Assembly: GCA_016705005.1 (NCBI GenBank) | Contig: JADIZB010000019.1 | Span: 62,001-126,000 of the forward strand | Reading direction: 5' to 3' | DNA: 64,000 nt | Source: Bacteroidales bacterium | GTDB taxonomy: Bacteria; Bacteroidota; Bacteroidia; Bacteroidales; Lentimicrobiaceae | In this document: positions 36,424 to 45,528 of the stretch, piece by piece | Position numbering within the stretch: position 1 is the stretch's first letter | Layout of the letters: the number at the start of each line of letters is the position of its first letter | The notes under the pieces: model-generated | The model's input: the letters and a program-made list of their open reading frames with translations, nothing else | Told to the model about the DNA's origin: nothing | Databases searched by the model: none | Made by a program: the position numbers and the translations under genes

Positions 36424-37923
36424 ATGAAAATCAAACTCACTTTCCTGATTGCATTTGGCTTTCTTCTCCTTATCAGGTCTTATGCCCAAAACGCAGAACT
36501 ACGAATTGAACTTGATCTTAAAAATGACTATAAGGATGAAAAAGTTTATCCAATGGGTGAAAACGGATTTTTGCTTCAATCGTTTGAAATCAAAGCGAAT
36601 GGAGGACTCGTTGGGTGTAGAAATGATTTTTATTCCACGAATTTCAAGTTGATAAAATCTGTAACCGTGCCGGTAAAAGAACGGACACTTTATACGGATT
36701 CGTTCGACGAAAATGGTGTGAACTATACCATGATCCGGAACAGAAGAGATTATTTTGCCATTGTTACTTCTGATGCGAACAATCAGGAATGCATTAAAAC
36801 AGAAGGGAAGTTAGCCGATTTGGGTGTTCTCTCCGAAATGAAGGTCTCCGGGGGAAAAGCTGTTTTTAAGTGTACTGGCAAAAGGGGATCCAGTTTGCTG
36901 ATTGTGGAATTGAAATCCGGAAAATCAAAGTATGTTCCGGTAAAAGTTGAGAAATTCACTAGCAAAGCACTCTCGGTTCTTGATTTTCAAGTGTTTGATG
37001 AGGAAATACTGGTTTTTATCAATGCCATCACAGATAAAATCAAAGAAGACCTCTATATAGCCATTCTTGATCTGGAAGGACGTCAGAAAGAGGTTTTCAA
37101 TGTGACAAAAACTGTAAAAGAAAAGCTGATCACTGCTGCAGCCACCAAAATTCAAAACAGGTATGTTATAACCGGCACCTATTCCAAAACACGTTCTGAC
37201 AAATCACAGGGTGTTTTTATTGGAGAGATCGAAAACAAAAAACTGAACTTTATGAAGTTTTACAATTTTTTGGAATTAAAAAACTTCACAGGTTACCTGT
37301 CACAAAAAAAACAGGATCGTATTGAACGGAAGAAAAACAGCAAGGCCGAAAAAGGGGAAGAACTGCTGATGAATTACAGCATTGTTACCCATCCTCTGAT
37401 TGAATGTGCTGACGGCTATATCTTTCTTGGAGAGGCCTTTTATCCAACATATACTACATATACTACACAGATGGCAACCGGTACCGGCGGAGTCTCAACA
37501 CAGGTGCATACGGTATTTGACGGTTATCAATACACCCACGCAACACTGGCTAAATTTGACCGTTCAGGAAATCTTATCTGGGACAATACATTCGCGATGT
37601 GGCCTATTTACAAACCTTTCAGGATAAAGAAATTCATATCCTTCAGGCAAGGACAGGAAACAGCAGAACTGGCATTTTCAGAACGGAATATTATCTGGTA
37701 TAAAGTTTTTAATCAGAATGATGGCTGGATAATCAGGGACAACTCGAAAGAGATTATTGAAACTGACCTTGAAGGAGATAAAGTGAGACGCTCGTTTTCA
37801 AATATCGATTACTGGTACGACAATAATTTCATTGCTTATGGAATACAGTCCATATCAAATAAGGAAGTCAAAAGAAGCAGAAAGGTATTCTTTGTAAATA
37901 ACATCTCATTCAGCAATTTCTAA
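36424..37923 (+). CDS. Secreted protein of unknown function
   Basis: A 499-residue protein with a signal peptide (residues 1-19, MKIKLTFLIAF... ending in SYAQ). The start at 36424 is preferred to an in-frame upstream ATG because it begins directly with the signal peptide. The remainder is beta-rich and Lys-rich, with no family I recognise. It is followed 10 bases later by an outer-membrane barrel gene, suggesting an envelope function shared by the two. Confidence 0.75.
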   Translation: MKIKLTFLIAFGFLLLIRSYAQNAELRIELDLKNDYKDEKVYPMGENGFLLQSFEIKANGGLVGCRNDFYSTNFKLIKSVTVPVKERTLYTDSFDENGVNYTMIRNRRDYFAIVTSDANNQECIKTEGKLADLGVLSEMKVSGGKAVFKCTGKRGSSLLIVELKSGKSKYVPVKVEKFTSKALSVLDFQVFDEEILVFINAITDKIKEDLYIAILDLEGRQKEVFNVTKTVKEKLITAAATKIQNRYVITGTYSKTRSDKSQGVFIGEIENKKLNFMKFYNFLELKNFTGYLSQKKQDRIERKKNSKAEKGEELLMNYSIVTHPLIECADGYIFLGEAFYPTYTTYTTQMATGTGGVSTQVHTVFDGYQYTHATLAKFDRSGNLIWDNTFAMWPIYKPFRIKKFISFRQGQETAELAFSERNIIWYKVFNQNDGWIIRDNSKEIIETDLEGDKVRRSFSNIDYWYDNNFIAYGIQSISNKEVKRSRKVFFVNNISFSNF

Positions 37924-37933
37924 TTAGGGACCA

Positions 37934-38500
37934 ATGATAAAAAAACTCGTATTCGTAAGCCTGCTGTGCGGTGTAATTGTATCCTCAAAAGCATATGCTC
38001 AAGCATTTGATGGTTCAGATGACAGAAAAATATTTCTTGGTCCAACCATGGTTGGTGATAAATCCGGAATTGAATTACAGGTTGATGATGGTTTAAGTGA
38101 TCTGGTTTCAACCGGAGGAAAACTAATTTTTCTATTTATCAAAGATGCTGAAAATCTGGATGAATTCGACCGCACAGCCAGTGCCTTTTCCAAGTTTGAC
38201 CTTGCACTGTTTCTAAGATTTCATTTTAGTGAAGCCTTGAAATTGAGTGAAAAAACCGACCCTTATCTCGGACTGGATTTAAGCCTTAAAGCAATCGGGG
38301 CGCATATAGGATTTAAATACAATTTCAGCGAAACGCTGGGAATTTATGCTCAGGCAGGACATGCTTTTTCAGGTTCATTCTGGAGTGCAACCCCTGACAA
38401 CAGCGATTCGGATTTCATAGTCAACCGTTTCGCAAAAAGAACCAATATTTCACTTGGGCTTACCTTTAGTATTCAGTCGGGTTCATATGGAAGGTACTGA
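37934..38500 (+). CDS. Small outer-membrane beta-barrel-like protein
   Basis: A 188-residue exported protein with a signal peptide (cleavage near AYAQ, residue 23). Amphipathic strands follow, for example YLGLDLSLKAIGAHIGFKY and ISLGLTFSIQSG at the end. It resembles small eight-stranded barrels, but no specific family can be named. It is probably in one transcript with the preceding secreted protein gene. Confidence 0.72.
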   Translation: MIKKLVFVSLLCGVIVSSKAYAQAFDGSDDRKIFLGPTMVGDKSGIELQVDDGLSDLVSTGGKLIFLFIKDAENLDEFDRTASAFSKFDLALFLRFHFSEALKLSEKTDPYLGLDLSLKAIGAHIGFKYNFSETLGIYAQAGHAFSGSFWSATPDNSDSDFIVNRFAKRTNISLGLTFSIQSGSYGRY

Positions 38501-38620
38501 TAATTTATTCCGCACTAAATTCCGGATGCCTTTTAATGATTCAGAGACTCATGACTCAGGATTGCAAATGGTAAAGCGAAAATAAAATACCGGTGATTTC
38601 CTATTCCTCCTAAAATTAAT

Positions 38621-38628
38621 TACGTTTG
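38621..38628 (+). promoter_or_regulatory. Candidate -7 element (TACGTTTG)
   Basis: TAnnTTTG match 34 bases before the carboxypeptidase gene. No -33 motif is clear. Confidence 0.4.
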
Positions 38629-38662
38629 CATATACCAAAAAATTCTCTAATACTCTCCACAC

Positions 38663-41029
38663 ATGAAACGTATTCTTACCATTCTGCTTCTTGTCGCATT
38701 TATGACTGCTGTGGCCCAACAGGAACAATACCTGCAGGTTAAAATCCGCCTGAACCCAGGTGATATTGCCCGGATTGCCAAAGCAGGCATTGCAACCGAT
38801 GCAGGGTTTTACAGCCAGAAAGAGGGGACCTACACTGCAGCACTCAGTCAAACCGAATTCAGAAAAATTCAGACACTTGGCATTAATTATACTGTTGAAA
38901 TTGATGACCTCAGCGAATTTTATACCCGGCGTAATGCTGGCTATGATCCGGAAACTCTGAAACAGCAGGCCATGCGTGCAACTTCTGACTATCCCGTTCC
39001 AATTGACTTTGAGCTTGGTTCCTGTGGTGGATTCTCCACCATTGAAGAGTGTTACGCACATCTGGACCATATGGCAGACCTTTACCCCGGACTGATCACC
39101 ATAAAACAGGAGATATCAACCGCAACAACCATTCTTGGTGAACCAATATATTATGTTAAGATTTCTGACAATCCCAACGAAGCAGAAGATGAGCCTCAGG
39201 TCCTCTATACCGGCATGCACCATGCCCGTGAACCCATTGGCATGCAGCATTTACTTTATTATATGTACTATATTCTGGAACATTACGAGACCGACGCTGA
39301 ACTAAGACAACTGATCGACAATACAGAAATGTATTTCGTCCCCATTTTTAATGTTGACGGCTATCAGTATAATATTACGACAGATCCTGACGGAGGCGGC
39401 ATGTGGCGCAAGAACAGGCGAAACAATGGTGATGGTTCATTTGGTATTGACATCAACCGCAATTACGGATTTTTCTGGGGGTATGATGATGAAGGATCTT
39501 CGCCCTATACCTATGATGAAACATACCGTGGAACAGCCCCTTTTTCGGAACCTGAAACCCAGATTATGAAAGAGTTTTGCGAAACCCACGATTTTAAAAT
39601 TGCACTGAACTATCACTCACACTCCAACCTTCTGCTCTATCCATGGGGATATACACCGGAACCGAGTCCGGATGATAATGTTTTTGCCGAGTATTCCAGG
39701 AGGATGACAGCGGATAATCAATATACCTATGGAGCGGGCAGTACCACAATTTATCCTACCAATGGGGGCTCAGATGATTGGATGTATGGCGAACAATCTA
39801 CAAAGAATAAGATACTTTCTTACACACCTGAAGTCGGGAACAGCAACGATGGTTTCTGGCCACAGGCATCAAGGATCATACCCCTTTGTCAGGAAAATAT
39901 GCTTCAAAGTCTTCTGGCCGCAAAACTGGCAGGCAGCTATGCAGAAATCGCCGACAACACACCACTGATCATTCCTGAAAAACAATACAATGCTTATTTT
40001 TCTTTAACCCGGCTTGGCCAGACGAATGGTACTTATACAGTTTCCATCGAGCCTCTTGACGATCTTATCATCTCAACAGGCGACCCGATTGTAATAGACA
40101 ATCTGTCGGTATTGCAGACCAGGGTTGATTCAATTCCATTTGAGTTAAGCGATAAAGTTGTTTTTGGCGATACTGTCCGGTTTGTGCTGGCTATGGACAA
40201 TGGGTTTTTTGTCACCCGTGACACTGTTGAAAAATACTATGGCACTCCGGTTGTTGTCCTTTATGATGATTTTCCCAGCATTGAAAAATGGACTGGTAAC
40301 TGGGGGCTGTACAGTATGTTCCCCTATTCGGCACCTTATTCAATGGCCGACTCCCCATTAGGAAACTATGCCAACAACACCAATAACTCAACCACGCTTG
40401 TTGAATCCATTTCACTCGACAATGCGTCCGTTGCTGTGCTAAGTTTTTATGCCCGCTGGCGCATAGAGCCGGGTTACGATTTTGTTCAGGTGAAAATTTC
40501 CAATAACAACGGATCAACCTGGACACCCCTGGCCGGGAAATACACCCATCCGGGAAATGATAATCAGTTACCCGGTCAGCCACTGTATGATGGAATCGTC
40601 AACTCATGGATCCGGGAAGAGATTAACATCAGCGAGTACGCCGGTCAGGATATTAAAATCAGGTTTACACTCCGCAGTGATGGTGGTACGATTGCCGATG
40701 GGTACTTTTTTGATAACCTTGAAGTATCCATTATTGATGTAACTACCGGTGTTCAATACCCTGCGGTTCCGTCAGGTTATTTCATCTCAGAACCCAGGCC
40801 CAATCCTGCTTCTGACATTACAATGATCAGCTATAACCTGCCAGATGGAAGTGGGAAAGCCAGACTTTCAATTTCTGAAATAAGCGGGAAGGAAATAATG
40901 TCACTTCCATTAACCAACAACAAGGGAGTGATAGATGTAAACATATCCGGACTTGCTCCCGGACTTTATATTTATAGCCTTATCCGAAACGGACAAAATC
41001 AGGGCACCGGGAAACTTATAAAACTATAA
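38663..41029 (+). CDS. Secreted zinc carboxypeptidase (M14) with T9SS sorting domain
   Basis: A 788-residue exopeptidase that removes C-terminal residues from peptides outside the cell. A signal peptide (1-18) is followed by a prodomain. The M14 catalytic domain spans about residues 130-420, with the zinc ligands in MHHAREP (near 185) and the third His in YHSHSN (near 316). Substrate-binding Arg and Asn are in DINRNYGF, and the catalytic Glu is in TPEVGNSNDG (near 390). A MAM/immune-inhibitor-A-like beta-sandwich lies at about 530-690. The last 80 residues are a T9SS type A sorting domain (RPNPASD, GLYIYSLI). Confidence 0.93.
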   Translation: MKRILTILLLVAFMTAVAQQEQYLQVKIRLNPGDIARIAKAGIATDAGFYSQKEGTYTAALSQTEFRKIQTLGINYTVEIDDLSEFYTRRNAGYDPETLKQQAMRATSDYPVPIDFELGSCGGFSTIEECYAHLDHMADLYPGLITIKQEISTATTILGEPIYYVKISDNPNEAEDEPQVLYTGMHHAREPIGMQHLLYYMYYILEHYETDAELRQLIDNTEMYFVPIFNVDGYQYNITTDPDGGGMWRKNRRNNGDGSFGIDINRNYGFFWGYDDEGSSPYTYDETYRGTAPFSEPETQIMKEFCETHDFKIALNYHSHSNLLLYPWGYTPEPSPDDNVFAEYSRRMTADNQYTYGAGSTTIYPTNGGSDDWMYGEQSTKNKILSYTPEVGNSNDGFWPQASRIIPLCQENMLQSLLAAKLAGSYAEIADNTPLIIPEKQYNAYFSLTRLGQTNGTYTVSIEPLDDLIISTGDPIVIDNLSVLQTRVDSIPFELSDKVVFGDTVRFVLAMDNGFFVTRDTVEKYYGTPVVVLYDDFPSIEKWTGNWGLYSMFPYSAPYSMADSPLGNYANNTNNSTTLVESISLDNASVAVLSFYARWRIEPGYDFVQVKISNNNGSTWTPLAGKYTHPGNDNQLPGQPLYDGIVNSWIREEINISEYAGQDIKIRFTLRSDGGTIADGYFFDNLEVSIIDVTTGVQYPAVPSGYFISEPRPNPASDITMISYNLPDGSGKARLSISEISGKEIMSLPLTNNKGVIDVNISGLAPGLYIYSLIRNGQNQGTGKLIKL

Positions 41030-41036
41030 AAATCAA

Positions 41037-41071
41037 CAAGCCGGGGAAGTGTTCTGCCTTTCCCCGGCTTG
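41037..41071. terminator. Bidirectional rho-independent terminator
   Basis: Arms CAAGCCGGGGAA (41037-41048) and TTCCCCGGCTTG (41060-41071) form a strong stem between the convergent carboxypeptidase and Crp/Fnr genes. The minus-strand side has the better T run. Confidence 0.85.
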
Positions 41072-41129
41072 ATTAAAATGCATCCTCCGGAAGAAAAATC
41101 TATTCAACCCGGGGTTATACTGAAATTGC

Positions 41130-41828
41130 TTATCCAAACTCACTTATCCGTATCAGTCGGTCATAATCCAGGACTTTAATACTCTTCCCATCCATATGAA
41201 TAAGGCCGTCATCGGAGAATTTTTTCAACATCCTGATAACTGTTTCAGGACTAATTCCTGATAATTCTGCCAGATCTTTCCTGGAAAGTGGTAAATCAAA
41301 TTCTTCCTGCTTGAAAACCCTCTTCGACAAACACAGAAGAATGTCGGCCATCCGCCCATATGCCTGTTTGTGAGTGAGGCAGAAAAAACGACCATAGATC
41401 TGAAGGCTGTTGGCACTCAGTATATTGATGACTTCCTTCGCAAATTCAACATTACGTCCAACCAACTGCCGGAAAACATTAATGTCGATCAGTTTGATTT
41501 CGGATTCCACATAGGCCATTGCCGAATATTGATAAGTGTTCTGATCTTCAGACAATGAGGAAAGGCCCAACAGATTTCCGGAAGGAATTATTTTCAGAAC
41601 CAAAGAATTGATGCCATCATTTATAAACACCTTTGCCAGGCCCCTCTCAACATACATCACATGGGAAACAAAACTTCCCTGCTTACAAATGATTTCCCGT
41701 TTATTATATTTGATTACAACTGAACTCGCGTCCAGCAATTCCTTGTCTTCCGACGAGAGCTTCTCGAAGCATTTGCAATAATGGGAACTTATCGTGCAAC
41801 TGGTACCCTGTATAACCCTTTTTTCCAT
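41130..41828 (-). CDS. Crp/Fnr family transcriptional regulator
   Basis: A 232-residue regulator with an N-terminal cyclic-nucleotide-binding-like beta-roll (about 25-145) and a winged helix-turn-helix (about 165-225). RKDLAELSGISPETVIRMLKK is the recognition region. Cys residues at 11, 18, 20 and 48 near the N-terminus could hold a redox-sensing Fe-S cluster, as in Fnr, but the spacing differs. It is divergent from the multihaem cytochrome gene, with a Crp/Fnr-type palindrome between the two genes. It is a strong candidate regulator of the sulfur-respiration island and perhaps of kbl and its partner. Confidence 0.88.
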   Translation of the reverse strand: MEKRVIQGTSCTISSHYCKCFEKLSSEDKELLDASSVVIKYNKREIICKQGSFVSHVMYVERGLAKVFINDGINSLVLKIIPSGNLLGLSSLSEDQNTYQYSAMAYVESEIKLIDINVFRQLVGRNVEFAKEVINILSANSLQIYGRFFCLTHKQAYGRMADILLCLSKRVFKQEEFDLPLSRKDLAELSGISPETVIRMLKKFSDDGLIHMDGKSIKVLDYDRLIRISEFG

Positions 41829-41849
41829 GTGTTAATTTTCCTTCCATGG

Positions 41850-41857
41850 CAAAAATA
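41850..41857 (-). promoter_or_regulatory. Candidate -7 element of the Crp/Fnr gene
   Basis: Minus-strand TATTTTTG, a TAnnTTTG match, 21 bases before the regulator start. Confidence 0.4.
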
Positions 41858-41935
41858 CAAATTAATCATTTGAGTTACTGACACAGATCAGGTATATAGC
41901 CATTACATAGCATAAATATAACATACAAATTCCTG

Positions 41936-41953
41936 TTGTTAAACGGTTAACAA
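41936..41953. promoter_or_regulatory. Candidate Crp/Fnr operator (TTGTTAA-N4-TTAACAA)
   Basis: A perfect 18-bp palindrome between the divergent regulator and cytochrome genes. A -7-like box AATCTTTG lies at 41969-41976, so the palindrome would be centred about 38-42 bases before the transcription start of the cytochrome gene, the usual position of a class II Crp/Fnr activator. A weaker half-match is at 42009-42026. Confidence 0.65.
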
Positions 41954-42033
41954 TTAGGTCAAAACAATAATCTTTGCTGTGAAATTGTCATTGATATTTC
42001 ATCTCTTGTTGTTAATAATCTAACCGGGTTACC

Positions 42034-43395
42034 ATGATACCACAAAAGAAACTCAGAAGCAGCTGGCTGTTATTGATGTTCACAGTATTTTTCGTCTCTT
42101 TATACACCAGTTGTACAAAAGACAATCCGACAGGGGAAGAATTGGGTGTCGCATCATGCGAAGGTTGTCATACCAATTATGCTCATCTTCAGGCTGTATA
42201 TTCTCCTGACACCGCCATTATCGGGGGGGGATGTGGTGGAGAAGCCCCGCATTATGAACCATACGACAGGGTTTTTATGGGCGGCGAAGGCTATGCAGAA
42301 TACAAAAAATCAGGACATTATAAGATAGGTTGCGTGGGATGCCACAACGGCAACAATAACACTGATGATAAAAAAGTAGCTCATTCCGGAAATTTCATCA
42401 GTCACCCATCCATGTATGCTGATGAAAAGTGCGGTACCTGCCATCAGGAAATAGTGAATAAATTTAAGACCAGTATACACAATGGCACAGGTCAGAAAAG
42501 GAAGGTTACGATCCGGAGTGGACTCAACGGTCCCCAGGACTTTGATCAGTTGCCGCAACATCAGATTGAAGGATATAATTCCAATTGTGCTACGTGTCAT
42601 GGCACCTGTGGTAATTGTCATATCGTTCGTCCACTTGCTGGTGGAGGCGGACTCGCCAGGGGTCATATGTTCAATAAGACACCAGATATGGTTACCGGTT
42701 GCGTTGTCTGCCACAGCTCCCGTGGTGGTCATGCTTACCTCGGGGTAGCTGCAGGAACCCAACCTGATGCTCATTTCTCCAAAAGGGGATTCAGTTGTTT
42801 GAATTGCCATAGCGGAGCAGAGATACATGGTGACGGCAATCCGGTTGATCAGCGGTATGCTTATACGAAATTACCCAAATGTGAAGATTGTCATTCCGGA
42901 ATTGCAACAAACAACACCTATCATTCGATGCATTTTAACGATTTTAATTGCCAGGTATGCCATTCGCAGGATTATAACAATTGCGGAAGTTGCCATGTCC
43001 ATGGTGAAGGAGCCAGAATACCATCCTATCTTGGATTTAAGATTGCAGTAAACCCAATTCCTGATGTTAAAACAGGTTTTGATTTATCTCTGGTCAGGCG
43101 CACATTGGCGGCACCGGATAACTGGGAAAAATTTGGTGTTGACGAATACGCAAACTTCGACGCTTTCCCAACCTATAATTACACTACACCGCACAACATA
43201 CTTCGTTGGACCAGCCGAACACAGGTATCAGCAGGAAGATCCTGTTACTCCAATTGCCATATCCGAAATGAAGGTGGTGAACTCATCAACAGGGAGTTGT
43301 ATCTATTTGAAGATAATTTGCTTGATTGGGAGAAGAATGCATCCGCAAGCATCCAGGTTGACGGGAAACTTCCGGCTTCATGGTTTGAAGAATAA
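42034..43395 (+). CDS. Multihaem cytochrome c lipoprotein (10-11 haems)
   Basis: A 453-residue electron carrier. The N-terminal segment ends in YTSC, a lipobox, so the protein should be anchored in a membrane facing the periplasm or outside. Ten CxxCH haem-binding motifs are visible: CEGCH, CVGCH, CGTCH, CATCH, CGNCH, CVVCH, CLNCH, CEDCH, CQVCH and CGSCH. An eleventh near the C-terminus has the spacing CYSNCH (CX3CH). Many distal His residues are present. The gene is adjacent to rhodanese and Psr-type genes, suggesting electron transfer to or from sulfur compounds. Confidence 0.92.
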   Translation: MIPQKKLRSSWLLLMFTVFFVSLYTSCTKDNPTGEELGVASCEGCHTNYAHLQAVYSPDTAIIGGGCGGEAPHYEPYDRVFMGGEGYAEYKKSGHYKIGCVGCHNGNNNTDDKKVAHSGNFISHPSMYADEKCGTCHQEIVNKFKTSIHNGTGQKRKVTIRSGLNGPQDFDQLPQHQIEGYNSNCATCHGTCGNCHIVRPLAGGGGLARGHMFNKTPDMVTGCVVCHSSRGGHAYLGVAAGTQPDAHFSKRGFSCLNCHSGAEIHGDGNPVDQRYAYTKLPKCEDCHSGIATNNTYHSMHFNDFNCQVCHSQDYNNCGSCHVHGEGARIPSYLGFKIAVNPIPDVKTGFDLSLVRRTLAAPDNWEKFGVDEYANFDAFPTYNYTTPHNILRWTSRTQVSAGRSCYSNCHIRNEGGELINRELYLFEDNLLDWEKNASASIQVDGKLPASWFEE

Positions 43396-43438
43396 TCAAT
43401 GAATGTTTTTTAATCACATAACTAACCAACCAAAAAAA

Positions 43439-44434
43439 ATGAAAACATCTAAACTATTATTGTACAGTGTCCTCGCAGGATCCCTGATTTTTACCTCATG
43501 TAAAAAAGATGAAGAGGAAACAATTAATGAATCACAAGTGCTGGTGGAATACATGGAGTCGGCCAACTCACCACTTGGGAAAGATTATGTTAGTTCAGAT
43601 CTTCCGGCCATTATTGCTGCCTCAGAAGTAAAAACCCTCAATGAAACAGGGCAGGTTTACATTATGGACATCAGATCAGCGGCAGATTTCGCAACCGGAC
43701 ATATTATGAATGCTCATAATGTTGCTTTTGCTGACATTCTTACCCACATTGAGGGCGTTAACTTAACTTCATATACCAAGGTAGCCATTGTATGTTATAC
43801 TGGTCAGACTGCAGGTTATGCAGCCGGATTACTCCGGTTGATGGGCTATGATAAAGTCTATTCTATGAAATGGGGTATGAGTTCCTGGAATTCCGCTTTT
43901 AACAGATGGACCTCAAATCTCAGCAATACTTATGCTTCTCAGTTTACTTCGACCTCAACTGCTAAAGGTGCTGCCGGCAGTTTACCTGTTCTGAGCACCG
44001 GTAAAAAAACCGGTCAGGAGATTCTGGAAGCCCGCATGAGTACTTTACTTACAGAAGGTTTCGATCCTGCCAAAATTACCAACGCAACTGTATTTGGAAA
44101 TCTGACCAACTATTATATTTTAAATTACTGGCCGGCAGCTCAGTATGAGAATCCTGGTCATATCCCCGGAGCCATGCAATACACTCCTAAGGAATCCCTT
44201 AAATTATCGGTTGATCTGAAAACTCTCCCAACCAATAAGCCGATCGCAGTTTATTGCTACACCGGTCAAACAAGTGCTCATCTTGCAGCATACCTGCGTT
44301 TATTGGGATATGATGCAAAATCAATTTTATACGGGACTAATGGTATGATTTATGACAATATGGTTACCACTGGTGGTATGACTGTATTTAACGATACTCA
44401 AATCATGGGTTATGATTTTGTGACTGGTAAATAG
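43439..44434 (+). CDS. Tandem rhodanese-domain lipoprotein
   Basis: A 331-residue sulfurtransferase-like protein. The start at 43439 begins with MKTSKLLLYS and a lipobox ending in FTSC near residue 22. Two rhodanese domains follow, each with an active-site Cys in the same loop: VCYTGQTAGY near residue 124 and YCYTGQTSAH near residue 275. Rhodaneses pass sulfane sulfur as a persulfide. Secreted and membrane-anchored next to a multihaem cytochrome, it probably handles polysulfide or thiosulfate sulfur in the periplasm. It lies 43 bases after the cytochrome gene and ends at a terminator. Confidence 0.9.
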   Translation: MKTSKLLLYSVLAGSLIFTSCKKDEEETINESQVLVEYMESANSPLGKDYVSSDLPAIIAASEVKTLNETGQVYIMDIRSAADFATGHIMNAHNVAFADILTHIEGVNLTSYTKVAIVCYTGQTAGYAAGLLRLMGYDKVYSMKWGMSSWNSAFNRWTSNLSNTYASQFTSTSTAKGAAGSLPVLSTGKKTGQEILEARMSTLLTEGFDPAKITNATVFGNLTNYYILNYWPAAQYENPGHIPGAMQYTPKESLKLSVDLKTLPTNKPIAVYCYTGQTSAHLAAYLRLLGYDAKSILYGTNGMIYDNMVTTGGMTVFNDTQIMGYDFVTGK

Positions 44435-44456
44435 TGTGTGTGTGCCAGAATGAATG

Positions 44457-44492
44457 AAAAAAAGCCATTTCTTAAATGAAGTGGCTTTTTTT
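44457..44492 (+). terminator. Rho-independent terminator
   Basis: GCCATTTC (44464-44471) pairs with GAAGTGGC (44478-44485, one mismatch), with flanking A and T runs. It ends the cytochrome-rhodanese transcript. Confidence 0.8.
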
Positions 44493-44793
44493 ATAGAACA
44501 TTAATTACTTCGAATGCCGATCTGATTTATAATTTTTCCTTACCTGAACTGTTTGCCGGTCGATCAGTAACCCTTTTAATTCTCAATCTCCGGGACTTTC
44601 TTCAAATAGATATTTTCTCCGGAACAGATTTCTTGCAGATTGAAGGCAGTATTAAAAATATAAATCGGTCAGTGATTTTATGGGTAATCACGATTATGGC
44701 GGTTTAATAATCCGGTTCTGTAGGAAAGGGCTCCGTTTATAAAATACTTCAGTGACCTGGGAAATTATAACCAACCCTCAGTTGAATCAATAT
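44493..44793. other. Convergent intergenic region, no gene seen
   Basis: About 300 bases between the two terminators. No coding region or clear motif was recognised. Confidence 0.3.
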
Positions 44794-44825
44794 AAAAAGC
44801 CCAGGGTTATTAAATCCTGGGCTTT
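44794..44825 (-). terminator. Rho-independent terminator of the psr/yeeE/rhodanese operon
   Basis: On the minus strand, AAAGCCCAGG pairs with CCTGGGCTTT and is followed by a T run (AAAAA at 44794-44798 on the plus strand). It lies 25 bases past the rhodanese stop. Confidence 0.85.
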
Positions 44826-44850
44826 CTATTCCTGTAAAATGCATCAAATA

Positions 44851-45504
44851 TCAGGAGCAGCCTCCGGCCACTTTCTTCTTTTTGCCGGCTGGTTTTGGTC
44901 CCGGGACCTTGGCCTTTGTTCCGTCCGAAGATTGAGACTGAGTCGATGACAGTTCACCTCCACCCAATGCCTGGCCTGCTCCACGCCTGAAATCGTAACG
45001 GGCCAGATCATCATTAGGGCTCGTGCTTGGAGGCGCGGTTGGGTTTAATATCGCCTCTGCCCAATAATTCAGACCACCGCGTAAAACGTAAATATTCTTA
45101 TAACCGAGTTGTCTGAGCAACATCCATGCTTCATTGGCCTGGGTAGTTCCGTTACCGTAAAATACGTTCAATTTTATGTCCTGATCGAACACTTCTGTGT
45201 AATCCGGCGAAAGCAGGTTGTCAACCGGAATATTAACGGCTCCCTGAAGATTGAATTTTTCGAATTCATTCTGAGGCCGGATATCGATCAGTTGGAGATA
45301 TGGATCTTTCTCCACCAGCATCTGAGCGACTTGTTCAGGCTCCAGATATTGGGTACCACTCTTGATTTCATCGAGTATCTGAGCAGCCGTCAACTTGTAC
45401 GGGATTGTAGTGTTTTTCGGAACAGCCGCAATGATAAGTCCCAATGATAACAGGATTGCTGTAATAAGCATCCTGGGTGTTAAGTTTATGTTTTTCATGA
45501 TCAT
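44851..45504 (-). CDS. Rhodanese-like protein lacking the catalytic Cys
   Basis: A 217-residue exported or membrane-anchored protein with one N-terminal hydrophobic helix (about residues 10-30) and one rhodanese domain (about 65-150; IDIRPQNEFEKFNLQGA). In the active-site loop the usual Cys is replaced: the segment is NVFYGNGTTQA, with Gly where the Cys would be. The C-terminal tail is Pro/Ser-rich, then KKKK and ends VAGGCS. The penultimate Cys might carry sulfur, but this is speculation. It is the last gene of the minus-strand sulfur operon. Confidence 0.82.
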   Translation of the reverse strand: MIMKNINLTPRMLITAILLSLGLIIAAVPKNTTIPYKLTAAQILDEIKSGTQYLEPEQVAQMLVEKDPYLQLIDIRPQNEFEKFNLQGAVNIPVDNLLSPDYTEVFDQDIKLNVFYGNGTTQANEAWMLLRQLGYKNIYVLRGGLNYWAEAILNPTAPPSTSPNDDLARYDFRRGAGQALGGGELSSTQSQSSDGTKAKVPGPKPAGKKKKVAGGCS

Positions 45505-45528
45505 TGTCTTTAAATGGTTGAAGCTGGG

